NCBI RefSeq assembly: GCF_020177055.1
Contig: NZ_JAIQXT010000005.1
Coordinates: 248,001 to 312,000 of the forward strand
Length of the DNA: 64,000 nucleotides
Reading direction: 5' to 3'
Source: Sphingomonas sp. R647
GTDB lineage: Bacteria > Pseudomonadota > Alphaproteobacteria > Sphingomonadales > Sphingomonadaceae
Numbering within the stretch: the first letter of the stretch is position 1; each line of letters opens with the position of its first letter. The notes under the pieces are model-generated. The model searched no databases, was not told the DNA's origin, and was given only the letters and a program-made list of their open reading frames with translations. The translations under genes were made by a program, and so were the position numbers. This document shows positions 50,465 to 59,859 of this stretch, piece by piece.

Positions 50465-51234
50465 GGCGTCACACGCTTGTCGGTGCGGAAATCGAGATCG
50501 GGGCGTTCCCCGACCAGCATCGTGCGGGTCGGCGCCTCGGCACTGTCCTGCGCCGAGAGGCGGGTGATCAGCGCCGCGCCCTGCGCCGCCATCGCACTGC
50601 GCCAGGCAGCGGCATCGTCATACCAGAACACCGCGACATGGCTGTAGCCGCGCGGGATCGCCGCAGCATGCAGCTGGACCCGGCGAGTCTGCGGCAGCGC
50701 GGTGAGCGGGGCGAGCGCCTCCTTCACCCATGCATCCGCGTCGGCAGTCCCGGCGGGCGGGCGGATGAACACCACCCAGCGGGCATAGGGCACCGCCTTG
50801 TCGGGGGTGGCGGCGTCCTTCACCGCGACCGGTGGCAGCTTGACCGTCACCGTCCGCGTCTTGATCCCTGTAGCAACGGCGGGGTCCGGTGGCGTCGGCG
50901 GATGCGCGGCCATCGCCTCCCCCGTCACCCCGGCGCGGAACGCCGCGACGCTGGCAAAGCCGATTTCGGTCAGGCGTCCATCGACCAGCTTCAGTTCCTC
51001 AGCCTCTTCGGGCGTCGTGCGATAGCTGCGGTGGCTGACATAGCGGGTCTGGCGGTTCTGTGCGCGCGCCAGCGTCTCGGGGGCGTGATAGGTGATGTAC
51101 CAGCGGTCGACCGCGAGCAGATCGACCGGCGGCTTCACCTCGACCATCACGAAATGCTGGATCGGCACCTCCTGCGCACGCGCCGCCGGGGCGGTCAGCG
51201 CGGCGAGTGCCAGCAAGGGAGCGAAGAGCTTCAT
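50461..51234 (-). CDS. Exported dimeric-barrel-like protein
   Basis: The product has 257 residues, with a signal peptide (LFAPLLALAALTAPAARAQ). Two repeats with the pattern IQHFVMVEVKPP...WYITYHAPETL and ...WVVFIRPPAG...HVAVFWYDDAAAW suggest a tandem EthD-type ferredoxin-like barrel. EthD-like proteins occur beside oxidative degradation enzymes. It is linked by ATGA overlaps to both the PQQ enzyme and the peptidase genes. Function inferred only from fold impression. Confidence 0.6.
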   Translation of the reverse strand: MKLFAPLLALAALTAPAARAQEVPIQHFVMVEVKPPVDLLAVDRWYITYHAPETLARAQNRQTRYVSHRSYRTTPEEAEELKLVDGRLTEIGFASVAAFRAGVTGEAMAAHPPTPPDPAVATGIKTRTVTVKLPPVAVKDAATPDKAVPYARWVVFIRPPAGTADADAWVKEALAPLTALPQTRRVQLHAAAIPRGYSHVAVFWYDDAAAWRSAMAAQGAALITRLSAQDSAEAPTRTMLVGERPDLDFRTDKRVTP

Positions 51235-53174
51235 GGCATCACCTTCATCGCCACCAGCCGCTGCGGCAGCCGCCGATAGCCGGTTGAAAAGACGAGATAT
51301 TGCTCGCCCCCGGCCATATAGGTCATCGGCGCGCCGAGCATGAAATCGGGGAGCGTGAGCGTCGCGAGCACTGCGCCACTCGCCTTGTCGAGCGCGCGCA
51401 GCCGGGGTTCGGCGGTGATCCGGTCCTGCGGCCCCTCGCCGACGAACAACAGCGTCTTCGTCGCCAGGATCTGCGCCCGGCCGAACGACCCGGCATCGCC
51501 GGGGTGGAGGGCGCGGAACGCTGGCAGCCGGCTCATTCCGCGGCCGTTCGGCGTCATCCAGCGATGCTCGCCGCTCGTCATGTCGATACAGGTGGTGCGG
51601 CCATAAGGCGGCTTGAGCAGCGGCAGCCCGCGCGGCCCGCGTGCGATCACGCGTGCCCCGGCGACCTCGACCTCGGCCTGTTCGGTCGCGCGGATATTGC
51701 CCTTGTCATCCAGCGCGATGTGCAGCGGGACATTGACCGACGGGACGAACAGCCGCCCGCTTTCCGGATCGAATGCCGCGCCGTTCCAGTTCGCGCCGCC
51801 GACAAAGCTCGGCATGATGATCGTCGGCTTGCTGCCGGGCGGGGTGAAGATCGACCCGTGGAGGTAGCCCGCCAGCGCCGCCTGCGCCTCCGCCTTCAGT
51901 TCCGGCGTGAAGTCGATCAGGTCGTCGGGCGTGATCCCCTGTCGGTCGAACGGCAGGGGCCGGGTCGGGTGCGGCTGGGTCGGGCTGGTGCGCTCGCCGG
52001 GCAGGGTCGATTGCGGGACCGGGCGCTCTTCGATCGGCCAGATCGGTTCGCCGGTCGCGCGGTCGAACACGAAGAGGAAGGCGTGTTTGGTGACCTGCAT
52101 CACGATCTTGCGGCGGCGTCCGGCGATGGTGACATCGCCCAGGATCGGCGCGGCGGGCAGGTCATAGTCCCACACGCCGTGATGCACGGTCTGGAAATGC
52201 CAGCGGCGCTTGCCGGTCTTGAGGTCGATCGCGACCAGACTGTCGCCGAACAGCCCATCGCCGGGCCGGTCGCCGCCATAAAAGTTGTTGGTCGGCGTCG
52301 ATACCGGGGCATAGACGATGCCCAGCTCAAGATCGGCGCTCATCGGCGCCCAGACATTGGTGTTGCCGGTGCGGCGGTGCGATCCGTCCTTCCAGCTTTC
52401 GACGCCAAATTCGCCATCGAGCGGGATGGTGTGGAATACCCAGAGCAGCCGCCCGCTGCGCGCGTCGAACGCACGGATGTCGCCGCGCGGCATCAACCGT
52501 CCATCGGCGCGATCGTCGATATAGCTGCCGATGACGATGACATCGCCCGCGACCAAGGGCGGGGAGGTGATGCCATAGATGCCGGGTTCGTCCGGGACTG
52601 GCCGCACCATGCCGACGCCGCGCAGATCGACCACGCCATCGTCGCCAAAGCCCGCGATCGGCTTGCCGCTGTCCAGCGCCAGCGCCATCAGCCGCCCGTC
52701 GCCGGTGGCGAGGATGACGCGCGCCGACTTGCCGCGGCCCCACACCGCGATGCCGCGATGGAGAAAGCCCTTGGTCGTGGTCGGCCCGCGCTTCCAGCTT
52801 AGCGGGTCGAAGCGCCACAGCGTTTGGCCGGTGACCGGATTGAGCGCCGCGACCTGCGACATCGCAGTGCTGGTGATCAGCAGTCCTTCGGCGAAGACCG
52901 GGGTGGACTGGAACTCGCCGGGCTTCAGATTGGGGTTGGCGGCGAGGATTTCGGCGTCGGGCGAGTCCCACGTCCAGGCGACGCCCAGCCGGGCGACGTT
53001 GCTGGCATCAATGGCGTCGAGCGCCGAATATTTCTGCGACGCAAGGTTGCCCGCATAGTGGCGCCATGGCCCGTCCGGTGTAGCGCGCGACGCCCGCGCG
53101 GCGGCGGGAAATGCCAGCAGCGAGGACCCGGCGAGCGCACCGCCGATCACGCGACGCCGGGACAGGCCCGCCAT
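51231..53174 (-). CDS. PQQ-dependent dehydrogenase (quinoprotein)
   Basis: The product has 647 residues from ATG 53174, with one GTG codon before it. A Tat-type signal SRRRVIGGALAG starts the protein. The propeller has WRHYAGNLASQKYSALDAI, WRFDPLSWKRGPTTTKGF, then LWVFHTIPLDGEF, GVWDYDLPAAPIL and GGANWNGAAFDPESGRLFVPS, all characteristic of PQQ alcohol/glucose dehydrogenases. No cytochrome c domain is attached. It should oxidise an alcohol or sugar in the periplasm and pass electrons to the quinone pool or cytochrome c. It is in the middle of the operon. Confidence 0.88.
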   Translation of the reverse strand: MAGLSRRRVIGGALAGSSLLAFPAAARASRATPDGPWRHYAGNLASQKYSALDAIDASNVARLGVAWTWDSPDAEILAANPNLKPGEFQSTPVFAEGLLITSTAMSQVAALNPVTGQTLWRFDPLSWKRGPTTTKGFLHRGIAVWGRGKSARVILATGDGRLMALALDSGKPIAGFGDDGVVDLRGVGMVRPVPDEPGIYGITSPPLVAGDVIVIGSYIDDRADGRLMPRGDIRAFDARSGRLLWVFHTIPLDGEFGVESWKDGSHRRTGNTNVWAPMSADLELGIVYAPVSTPTNNFYGGDRPGDGLFGDSLVAIDLKTGKRRWHFQTVHHGVWDYDLPAAPILGDVTIAGRRRKIVMQVTKHAFLFVFDRATGEPIWPIEERPVPQSTLPGERTSPTQPHPTRPLPFDRQGITPDDLIDFTPELKAEAQAALAGYLHGSIFTPPGSKPTIIMPSFVGGANWNGAAFDPESGRLFVPSVNVPLHIALDDKGNIRATEQAEVEVAGARVIARGPRGLPLLKPPYGRTTCIDMTSGEHRWMTPNGRGMSRLPAFRALHPGDAGSFGRAQILATKTLLFVGEGPQDRITAEPRLRALDKASGAVLATLTLPDFMLGAPMTYMAGGEQYLVFSTGYRRLPQRLVAMKVMP

Positions 53175-54541
53175 CACAGCCGCTCGATCGCCGGGGGCGA
53201 CCAGCGCCCCTGCCGGATCGGCGCACGCGGAACATAAGCGCGCAGCGACACCCGCATCGGACCGTCGGGCGTGGGCAGCCAGTTGCCCTCACCCTCCGCC
53301 ACCGGCTCGCGCGACAGGATGATGTCGATCGCGCCGTCCGCGCGGCGGATAAGGCCGGGCGTGCGTTCGGACACCGAATAGCGCTGGATCGGATTGGCGG
53401 CGAAGAAATAGCGGCCATCGGGCTCGGCGGCATACATGGTGATCGACCAGAAGCCGTCGACCGGAATCCCCTCCGCCGGAATGCGGATGCGGTAGCGGCG
53501 CGCGGGATCGAGCGGCTCGCCGCGATGGTCGCGGACCGAGCTGAAATACATCGCCTCGTCCGGCGGCAGCGCGGCCAGCCCGCTGAGCGCGACGGCGGCG
53601 CGCAGCCGATCGTTCGCACCGAACGCGCCGACCTCGGTAGTCGACGCGCCCCAGCCATTCACTTGCCGCACCCCGGCGGTGAACGTCTCCCGCAGCCGGG
53701 CGATGGAACGCGGGGTTTCGGCGCGCCACGCCGCCTGCAATGCGGGCGTCAGCGCGGCAAAGCTGCCCGCGCCGCCGGGACGGATGCCCGATGCGGCAAA
53801 GTGCCGCCAGCGCCGCGCCTGTCCCACCCGATCGCTCGACCGGCTGAGCATTTCCGCCGCCGCATCGACGATCTGGGCGGCGTCGGTGCCATCCACCGCG
53901 CGCACCTGTGGCGCCCGCACCGGCCCGCGCCCGGGCACGGGCAGGATCGCGAACCTGTCCTGCAGCGCACGCACTGCGGGCAGGTCGGCGGGACCGGACA
54001 CGAGGATGCGGATCAGCATCCACACATCGTTGGTTTCCGATCGGATCAGCGTCGCGTCCGCCGGCGGCTTGCCGGTCCAGTCCGGCCCGACCAGCCAGAA
54101 ATCCCCGCCCCGTCCCTTGGTCGCGTGCGTACCGATCGTGCGGAAATTGTCGGTGAACGCGTTCATCAGCGTGACCGAGAAATAGCGGTCGGTGATGTCG
54201 GGCACGCGCAGCCGCACCGGGCCACCCGACAGCTCGAAAAAGCACGAGCTGTAGATCGTGTCGTTGTTGGGCGCGGTCACCTGCCGCGCGGTCGCATCGG
54301 CGAGGACGCGGCGGTGATAGATGCGGTTCAGCCGCTGATCGAGCGGCAGCGTCGGATCGGCAAGCTGTCCGATCCGCTGCATCGCGCGGCTGAACTCGAA
54401 CAGCGGATAGGCATAGTCGAACGCGCGGGTCAGGTCGGGCGCCGCCGCCGACGCGGCCGCCGCCGGGAACACCGCCAGCGTCGCGGCGCCTGCGAGCAGG
54501 GTGCGCCGCCCGACCGTCAGTTTGCTGTTGATACCGGACAT
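53174..54541 (-). CDS. Exported DUF1254/DUF1214 protein
   Basis: The product has 455 residues. A signal region with RRTLLAGAATLAVFPAAAASAA (Tat-like) precedes DUF1254: AYPLFEFSRAMQRIG, then VTAPNNDTIYSSCFFELSGGPVRLRVPD. The C-terminal DUF1214 is YRIRIPAEGIPVDGFWSITMY. Proteins with this pair are widespread and lack an assigned reaction. The start at ATG 54541 is 4 nt downstream of the serine hydrolase stop and it overlaps the PQQ gene by 1 bp. Confidence 0.87.
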   Translation of the reverse strand: MSGINSKLTVGRRTLLAGAATLAVFPAAAASAAAPDLTRAFDYAYPLFEFSRAMQRIGQLADPTLPLDQRLNRIYHRRVLADATARQVTAPNNDTIYSSCFFELSGGPVRLRVPDITDRYFSVTLMNAFTDNFRTIGTHATKGRGGDFWLVGPDWTGKPPADATLIRSETNDVWMLIRILVSGPADLPAVRALQDRFAILPVPGRGPVRAPQVRAVDGTDAAQIVDAAAEMLSRSSDRVGQARRWRHFAASGIRPGGAGSFAALTPALQAAWRAETPRSIARLRETFTAGVRQVNGWGASTTEVGAFGANDRLRAAVALSGLAALPPDEAMYFSSVRDHRGEPLDPARRYRIRIPAEGIPVDGFWSITMYAAEPDGRYFFAANPIQRYSVSERTPGLIRRADGAIDIILSREPVAEGEGNWLPTPDGPMRVSLRAYVPRAPIRQGRWSPPAIERL

Positions 54542-54545
54542 CGTC

Positions 54546-55595
54546 TTACTCCGTCGTTGGCTGAACCGTCTGGAAGGCAAGCCGCAGGAAGGCGCCGTCG
54601 GACCAGCCTTCCCCCGCTGCGCGCGCAGCGCTGGCATCGGCCAGCGACAGCTGCGCCAGGCGCACCACGGTGATGCCGAGCCGCTTCGACACATAGAGCC
54701 GCTGATCCCCGGCACCCGCCGCCATCAGCAGATCGTCGGGCAGCGCCCCTGCGGCGGCGAAATCGAGCCGCCCCACCGCGCGCGGCGTGCGATCGGGCGC
54801 CAGCGCCTGTAGCTTTGCTGGAAGCCACCAGGTCAGGCCATAGCCGGGCAAGGCCGGGGATGGCTGATGGAACGCCGCCAGACGCTGTGGCGCGAGCGAG
54901 GGCTTGCCATCGATCACCCCGTCCCGCCGCACCCATTCGCCAAACCGCGCCCAGTCACGCGCGGTGAGCGACAGGCCCTGTGGCAGCAGCGGGTTGCCGT
55001 CCGGGGTGCGGCGCCATTGCCCGACCCGGATGCCGGCGGGGGCAAACAGCCGCTGTATCAGCCACTTGGCGGGGTCGGCATCCATGCCCCGCGCGGCTAG
55101 CTTGCGCCGCATCACCTCTCCGAAAATCTGGAACGGTCCCGGGCCATAGGCGAAGCGCGTCCCCGGCGCCGCCGCCGGACGCAGCTCCACCGCCTGCGCA
55201 TAATCGGGCGGGCGACCGACGACGCTGTCGATGCCAGAACTCAGCGTGAGCAGATGGCGGATGGTGACGCTTTGCCGATCGGTCCCGTCGCGCCATTCGG
55301 CCAACGTCGCCGAGACCGGCTCATCGAGGTCGAGCAACCCGTCCTGCGCGGCGAGCACCGCCATCGCCCCGGCCATCGTCTTGGTGCCGGAATAGAGCGG
55401 ATGCGCGTCCTCAGCGCCTGTCCCCGCGCCATAGGCTTCGCAGACCGGGCGGCCGTCCTTGAGGATCAGCACGGCGCGCCCGCGATGCGCGTCGGAATAG
55501 GCCGCCGCTGCGGCGCAGGCCGGGCTCAACGCCTGCGCCTGCGCGCCCGGCGCGACCGGCAGAACGCAGGCGAGCAGGGCGAAGCGCAGCCTCAC
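54546..55595 (-). CDS. Exported serine hydrolase, beta-lactamase/PBP-like
   Basis: The product has 349 residues from GTG 55595. After a signal peptide (ALLACVLPVAPGAQA), the catalytic SxxK occurs as YSGTKTMAG (Ser69, Lys72). Tyr of YGPGPFQIFG near residue 150 could serve as the YxN element. Class C-like esterases or D-aminopeptidases share this layout. It overlaps the receptor by 4 bp (GTGA). Substrate is unknown; ester hydrolysis of the imported compound is plausible. Confidence 0.8.
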   Translation of the reverse strand: MRLRFALLACVLPVAPGAQAQALSPACAAAAAYSDAHRGRAVLILKDGRPVCEAYGAGTGAEDAHPLYSGTKTMAGAMAVLAAQDGLLDLDEPVSATLAEWRDGTDRQSVTIRHLLTLSSGIDSVVGRPPDYAQAVELRPAAAPGTRFAYGPGPFQIFGEVMRRKLAARGMDADPAKWLIQRLFAPAGIRVGQWRRTPDGNPLLPQGLSLTARDWARFGEWVRRDGVIDGKPSLAPQRLAAFHQPSPALPGYGLTWWLPAKLQALAPDRTPRAVGRLDFAAAGALPDDLLMAAGAGDQRLYVSKRLGITVVRLAQLSLADASAARAAGEGWSDGAFLRLAFQTVQPTTE

Positions 55596-57835
55596 CAGCG
55601 ATAGCCGAGCTGGACGCCCCAGTTGCGCGGCGGGTTCAGCCGTCGCGCACCCGCGCCGCGAAACACGTCATAGGTGGCGTCGGTGAGATTGGACACGAAC
55701 ACGCCCGCTTCCAGCCCGCCCAAACGCACGGAGGCACGCGCGTTGAGCAGGTCGATCTTGTCCATGTCGAATGGGGCCGGCGCACCGGGGGCGACCAGAT
55801 CGTGCACGCCACCGCGCTGGCCGTTATAGTTGACGTTGACCAGCATGCTCACGTCGCCCGACAGCGGCGCGTTGAGCGTGGCGTTGGCGGCGAAGGTCCA
55901 GCGCGGAATCTGGGGCAGCAGTTGTCCGTCGAACGGACCGTCGGTCACGCGCCCCTTTTGATAGGAGCCATTCGCCGACAGCTGAAGGTTGCCCGATCCC
56001 AGCGCGATCCGCGACGCAAGCTCGGCCTCCGCACCCCAGATCCGCGCCTTGCCCGCATTGCTGGAGAAGGTGACGGGCGAGCTGTTGCACACGGTGCTGC
56101 CGATGAAACAGCCATTGTTGAGCGCAACGATGATGTCGGTGCTGTAGGTCTGATAGGCCGCGATGCCGAAGGTCGTGCCGCGCGCGATCCGCCCCTTCGC
56201 ACCCAGCTCGATCGAGGTGCTGCGCTCGTCATCATAGGCCGCCGGGATCGGGATCGGCTGGGTCGCCGGGCCGAGATCCTGGTTGAACCCGCCGGCGCGA
56301 TAGGAGCTGCCAACCTTGCCATAGAGCGTCATCGCCGGCTGCGGGCGCCATGACAGCGTCGCGTTATAGCTGAAATTGCTGGGGGCATTGGCGAAGTCGA
56401 CGACAAAGCCGGTGCCGCCCGAGGGCAATCCGGTCGCGAGGTCGAAGCGGCGCGAGGTCGCGCTCTTCTCGTCCCACGTCTGCCGCACCTCCCCGATCAC
56501 GTTGAGCGTCGAGGTCAGCGCATAGTCGAGCGAGCCATAGACCGCCCAGCTATCGAACGTGGTCCGCAACGGCTGGCGGTTGCCGGGCGAGGGATTGGCC
56601 GTAGTCGGGGTGCGCAGCGTGCGCTGTTCCGAATTGCTGCGCAGGTGGAAATATTCGAGGCCCGCGAGCCATTTGAGGGCGCCGTCGCCGACTTCGCCGG
56701 TCAGGTTCAGGTCCTGGGTGAAGAATTGCGCATCCTCCTCCCGCTCCTGCGCCTGACGGGGGTCGACGGTGGTGCTGGTTACCGTGCCATCGGCGCGCAG
56801 CTGCGCGAGCAGCTCAGGGTTCAGTCCGTCGAGATCGAGCGCATAGTCGGCCTTGCGTTTGCGATACTGGGTCACCGAGCGGAGCTTGGCAAAGCCGAGT
56901 TCCTGATTGAGCTCACCCATCCAGCTCGTCACCTCCTGCCGCGAGAAGGCGTCGGTCGACCAGGGATAGGTACGCTCGGGCTGGATATAGCCGCGCGGGA
57001 AGCCGGCGCGCGGCGGATCGATATAGGCGCGGAAGGCGATCGCGGGAACGAAGCCACGCCACGTCTCGCCGCGCACGACCAGGTCGGTACCACCCTGCTT
57101 CCAGCGGATCTGGCCGCGGATGCCGGTCGAGTCATTGCGGTCGAGCACCGTGCCCAGAAAATCGTTGCGGAAGAAGCCACCGCCCTGCGTCACGAAATCG
57201 ACGCCGACCCGGATCGCCAGCGCATCCGACAGCTTCACATTGGTGACGCCCTGCAGCTGGAACTGCTCATTCTCGATGGCGTAGCGGGCATTGGCAAAGC
57301 CGCTATTCTCGAACTCGGGCTTGGCCGAGACGATGTTGACCGCCCCGCCGACCGAGTTGCGGCCGTACAGCGCGCCCTGGGTGCCGCGCAGCACCTCGAC
57401 CCGGTCGATGTCGAACAGGTCGATGCGCGAAAAGCTGCGCCCGGAAAAGCCGCCGCCGCCGATATAGGCGCCGTCGCGGAACAGGCCAACGCTGGGGTCG
57501 CCCGATGTGCCGCGCGTGGTCGGCGATCCGCGCAGCGACACCTCATTGGTCATCGCCGAACCGGTGTCGAGGATACGGACGCTGGGCTGGCCGCCGAGCA
57601 GCTCGACCGGGTTGGTCGCGCCGCCACGATCCGCAATCGCGCTGCCGGTCAGTACAGTCGCCGCGGTCGGAACGTCGATCAGCCGCTCTTCACGCTTGCG
57701 CGCGGTGACGACGACATCGGCGTCATCCGTGACGTCCTGCGCGGCATCGCTCGCAGTGGTGGGTGCGGTCTGCGCAAGCGCCGCAGTCGGTGCGGTCAGT
57801 GCCGTGCAAAGCAGCAAGGTTGCATATCGAGCCAT
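55592..57835 (-). CDS. TonB-dependent receptor, first gene of the six-gene operon
   Basis: The product has 747 residues. A signal peptide (LLLCTALTAPTAALAQ) is followed by VVVTARKREERLIDVPTAATV, the TonB box and plug start, then GTQGALYGRNSVGGAVNIVS, typical of plugs. The barrel ends with GVQLGYRW. AGGGAGAGGA is just upstream of the ATG. The TetR-type operator lies 60 bp before it and the TetR gene diverges. Confidence 0.93.
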   Translation of the reverse strand: MARYATLLLCTALTAPTAALAQTAPTTASDAAQDVTDDADVVVTARKREERLIDVPTAATVLTGSAIADRGGATNPVELLGGQPSVRILDTGSAMTNEVSLRGSPTTRGTSGDPSVGLFRDGAYIGGGGFSGRSFSRIDLFDIDRVEVLRGTQGALYGRNSVGGAVNIVSAKPEFENSGFANARYAIENEQFQLQGVTNVKLSDALAIRVGVDFVTQGGGFFRNDFLGTVLDRNDSTGIRGQIRWKQGGTDLVVRGETWRGFVPAIAFRAYIDPPRAGFPRGYIQPERTYPWSTDAFSRQEVTSWMGELNQELGFAKLRSVTQYRKRKADYALDLDGLNPELLAQLRADGTVTSTTVDPRQAQEREEDAQFFTQDLNLTGEVGDGALKWLAGLEYFHLRSNSEQRTLRTPTTANPSPGNRQPLRTTFDSWAVYGSLDYALTSTLNVIGEVRQTWDEKSATSRRFDLATGLPSGGTGFVVDFANAPSNFSYNATLSWRPQPAMTLYGKVGSSYRAGGFNQDLGPATQPIPIPAAYDDERSTSIELGAKGRIARGTTFGIAAYQTYSTDIIVALNNGCFIGSTVCNSSPVTFSSNAGKARIWGAEAELASRIALGSGNLQLSANGSYQKGRVTDGPFDGQLLPQIPRWTFAANATLNAPLSGDVSMLVNVNYNGQRGGVHDLVAPGAPAPFDMDKIDLLNARASVRLGGLEAGVFVSNLTDATYDVFRGAGARRLNPPRNWGVQLGYRW

Positions 57836-57894
57836 CGCCCTATCCTCTCCCTGTTCACCAGCAGCGTAACGGGTCTGTGCCCTTTACACGCTAC

Positions 57895-57912
57895 TTACCG
57901 ACCGGTAGGTAA
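57895..57912. promoter_or_regulatory. TetR-type operator palindrome
   Basis: TTACCGACCGGTAGGTAA is an 18-bp palindrome with one mismatched pair, centred between the divergent receptor operon and the TetR gene, 60 and 83 bp from their starts. ACCGGT-centred TACCnACCGGTnGGTA sites are typical for TetR/AcrR-type regulators. Confidence 0.8.
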
Positions 57913-57995
57913 CCGGCGGAAACACGCTTGTCCAGAGGGGAAAACCTGTCGCCCCGGGGTAGGAAAGCGCAGAGCGAACGGTTACGAACGAGACG

Positions 57996-58619
57996 ATGAA
58001 CGACGCGATGTGGCAGGAACATACGACCGGCACACCCGCCATCATCGGACGGCGCGAGCAGATCTACGTCCACGCAGCGCAGCTCTTTTGCACGCGGGGC
58101 TTTGCCGCGACGTCGATGGCCAACATCGCCGAAGCGGTGGGGATCACCAAGGCTGGCCTGTATCACTTCGTGGCGAGCAAGGAGGAGCTGCTATTCACGC
58201 TGATGTCGTTCAGCATGGAGCGGCTGGAGGAGGATGTGGTCGCTCCGGCGCGGACGATCGCCGACCCGGTCGAGCGGCTGACGGCGATCGTGCGCGGCCA
58301 TTTGCAAAGCGTGATGCAGGTGACGACCCCGGTCGGCAACCCGCTGACCATCATCCTTGAGGAAACCAGCGGCCTGAGCCCCGACAAGGCGGCGCAGATC
58401 AAGGCGCGCAAGGCCGCCTATTCCAGCTTCGTCCGCACCACGCTGGACGAGATCAAGGCGGCGGGCGGGCTGGCCGATGTCGACACGCGGATGGCGACGT
58501 CGGCGATCATGGGGATCATCCTGTGGCTGGCGCGCTGGCACCGCCCCGATGGCCCGCTGGCGGTGCCCGACATCGTCGATAATCTGTCGCGGATCGCCCT
58601 GCGCGGCGTCTTGCGTTAG
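57996..58619 (+). CDS. TetR-family transcriptional regulator
   Basis: The product has 207 residues. The N-terminal HTH is typical: REQIYVHAAQLFCTRGFAATSMANIAEAVGITKAGLYHFVASKEELL. The C-terminal ligand domain is helical. It probably represses the divergent six-gene operon and itself through the 18-bp palindrome, and responds to a substrate or product of the pathway. The gene ends 17 bp from the convergent porin gene. Confidence 0.94.
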   Translation: MNDAMWQEHTTGTPAIIGRREQIYVHAAQLFCTRGFAATSMANIAEAVGITKAGLYHFVASKEELLFTLMSFSMERLEEDVVAPARTIADPVERLTAIVRGHLQSVMQVTTPVGNPLTIILEETSGLSPDKAAQIKARKAAYSSFVRTTLDEIKAAGGLADVDTRMATSAIMGIILWLARWHRPDGPLAVPDIVDNLSRIALRGVLR

Positions 58620-58636
58620 CCGGCCGGGACAGCACG

Positions 58637-59821
58637 CTAGTTCAGCAGCGCGTGCAGGCTCCATTCGGTGCGCACGCCCAGCACCACTGCATCGGCGACG
58701 CCGGGGTCGGCGGACGGGCGGCGGACATAATGGGCGTTGGGCTGGATCGCGAGCCAAGGTGTGACCTGTGCGCGATAGGTGAGTTCGACGGCGACTTCGG
58801 ACGCCGCCGCGCCAGTCGCGGCGCGATAGGGATCGGCGGTGAACGCTGCGGCGATCGCGATGCCGAACGCGTCCTCGTCGCGCCCCTTGACCCAGCCGGT
58901 GAAGTTGAGCCCGCCGCTGAGGAACCGGTCGAACGGATTGAACCGGCTGCTCGCGACCCCGGCGCGGATGAAGGCGTCGAGCGTGCCGTCGTCGCGCCGC
59001 GCGAGCGGGAGCTGTGCGCGGACATAGCTGCCCGAGTTGCCGGTTTCCGCGCCCGCCCCGTCGGTGCGATCGAACGCCGCAGTGTAGCGCCAATGGCCGA
59101 GCAACAGCTTGCCCCCGGCGAGCGGCGCTTCGACCTCGCCGACCAGCAACGCGCCATCGCCCTTGCCCAGCGTGACCGCCGTGCGCGCCGGCCGTGCCGG
59201 GTCGCCGGGAACGCCGTCGAGCACCGCCGCGCGCACCGCCCAGCCCTCCGCCGGGGTAAAGGCAACGCGCGCGGCGAGCGAGGTGGACGGGAAGATCGAC
59301 GGACCATTTTGCCCGCTCTGCGCGAAATCGGTGCCGATGCCGTGCGGACTGCTGACGAACAGTCCCGATGCGTCGAGCGCGTCGAATTCGGAGTTGAGGT
59401 CGTAGAGCCCGACGCGCAGCGAGGCCTCGTCGCCGACCTTCTGGTCGATCCACGCCTCATACAGCCGGATCGCGCGGGTACCGGTTTCGATATTGCTGAC
59501 CGCCTGCGCATCGCCGACCAGATCGCTGATCGAATTGCCGTTGTTGTAGAGGCCGTAGAGCCACAATTGCGCGCCGCTCCAACCGACCATCCGTTCAAGA
59601 TCGGCGTCGAACACGATGTCGAGATTGTCGAGGTAGCGCGCCCCCCGCTCCACCCCGCCCGCCGCGTTTCCCATGAGTTCGGCGGTATAGACGACTTCGA
59701 AGTTCCACGGCTTGTTGTCACCCCCTTCCTGCGCAGGAAGCGTGCGATGGGTGTGCGTCTGCCCTTCGCGTTCGTCGCGTGGCGGCTCGAGTGCGGTCAG
59801 GGCGAGGAAGGGAAGCAGCAT
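58637..59821 (-). CDS. OprB-type carbohydrate-selective porin
   Basis: The product has 394 residues. The signal peptide is short and atypical (LLPFLALTALEPP). Features of OprB porins are seen: GGVERGARYLDNLDIVFDADLERMVGW, LWLYGLYNNGNSISDLVGDAQAVSNIET, RLYEAWIDQKVGDEASLRVGLYDLNSEFD. The barrel ends with ...RTEWSLHALLN. Such porins move sugars and alcohols, in line with a PQQ dehydrogenase nearby. Confidence 0.87.
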   Translation of the reverse strand: MLLPFLALTALEPPRDEREGQTHTHRTLPAQEGGDNKPWNFEVVYTAELMGNAAGGVERGARYLDNLDIVFDADLERMVGWSGAQLWLYGLYNNGNSISDLVGDAQAVSNIETGTRAIRLYEAWIDQKVGDEASLRVGLYDLNSEFDALDASGLFVSSPHGIGTDFAQSGQNGPSIFPSTSLAARVAFTPAEGWAVRAAVLDGVPGDPARPARTAVTLGKGDGALLVGEVEAPLAGGKLLLGHWRYTAAFDRTDGAGAETGNSGSYVRAQLPLARRDDGTLDAFIRAGVASSRFNPFDRFLSGGLNFTGWVKGRDEDAFGIAIAAAFTADPYRAATGAAASEVAVELTYRAQVTPWLAIQPNAHYVRRPSADPGVADAVVLGVRTEWSLHALLN

Positions 59822-59859
59822 CGGGTCTCAACATCAACAGGGGTTGGAACAGTCGGCGG

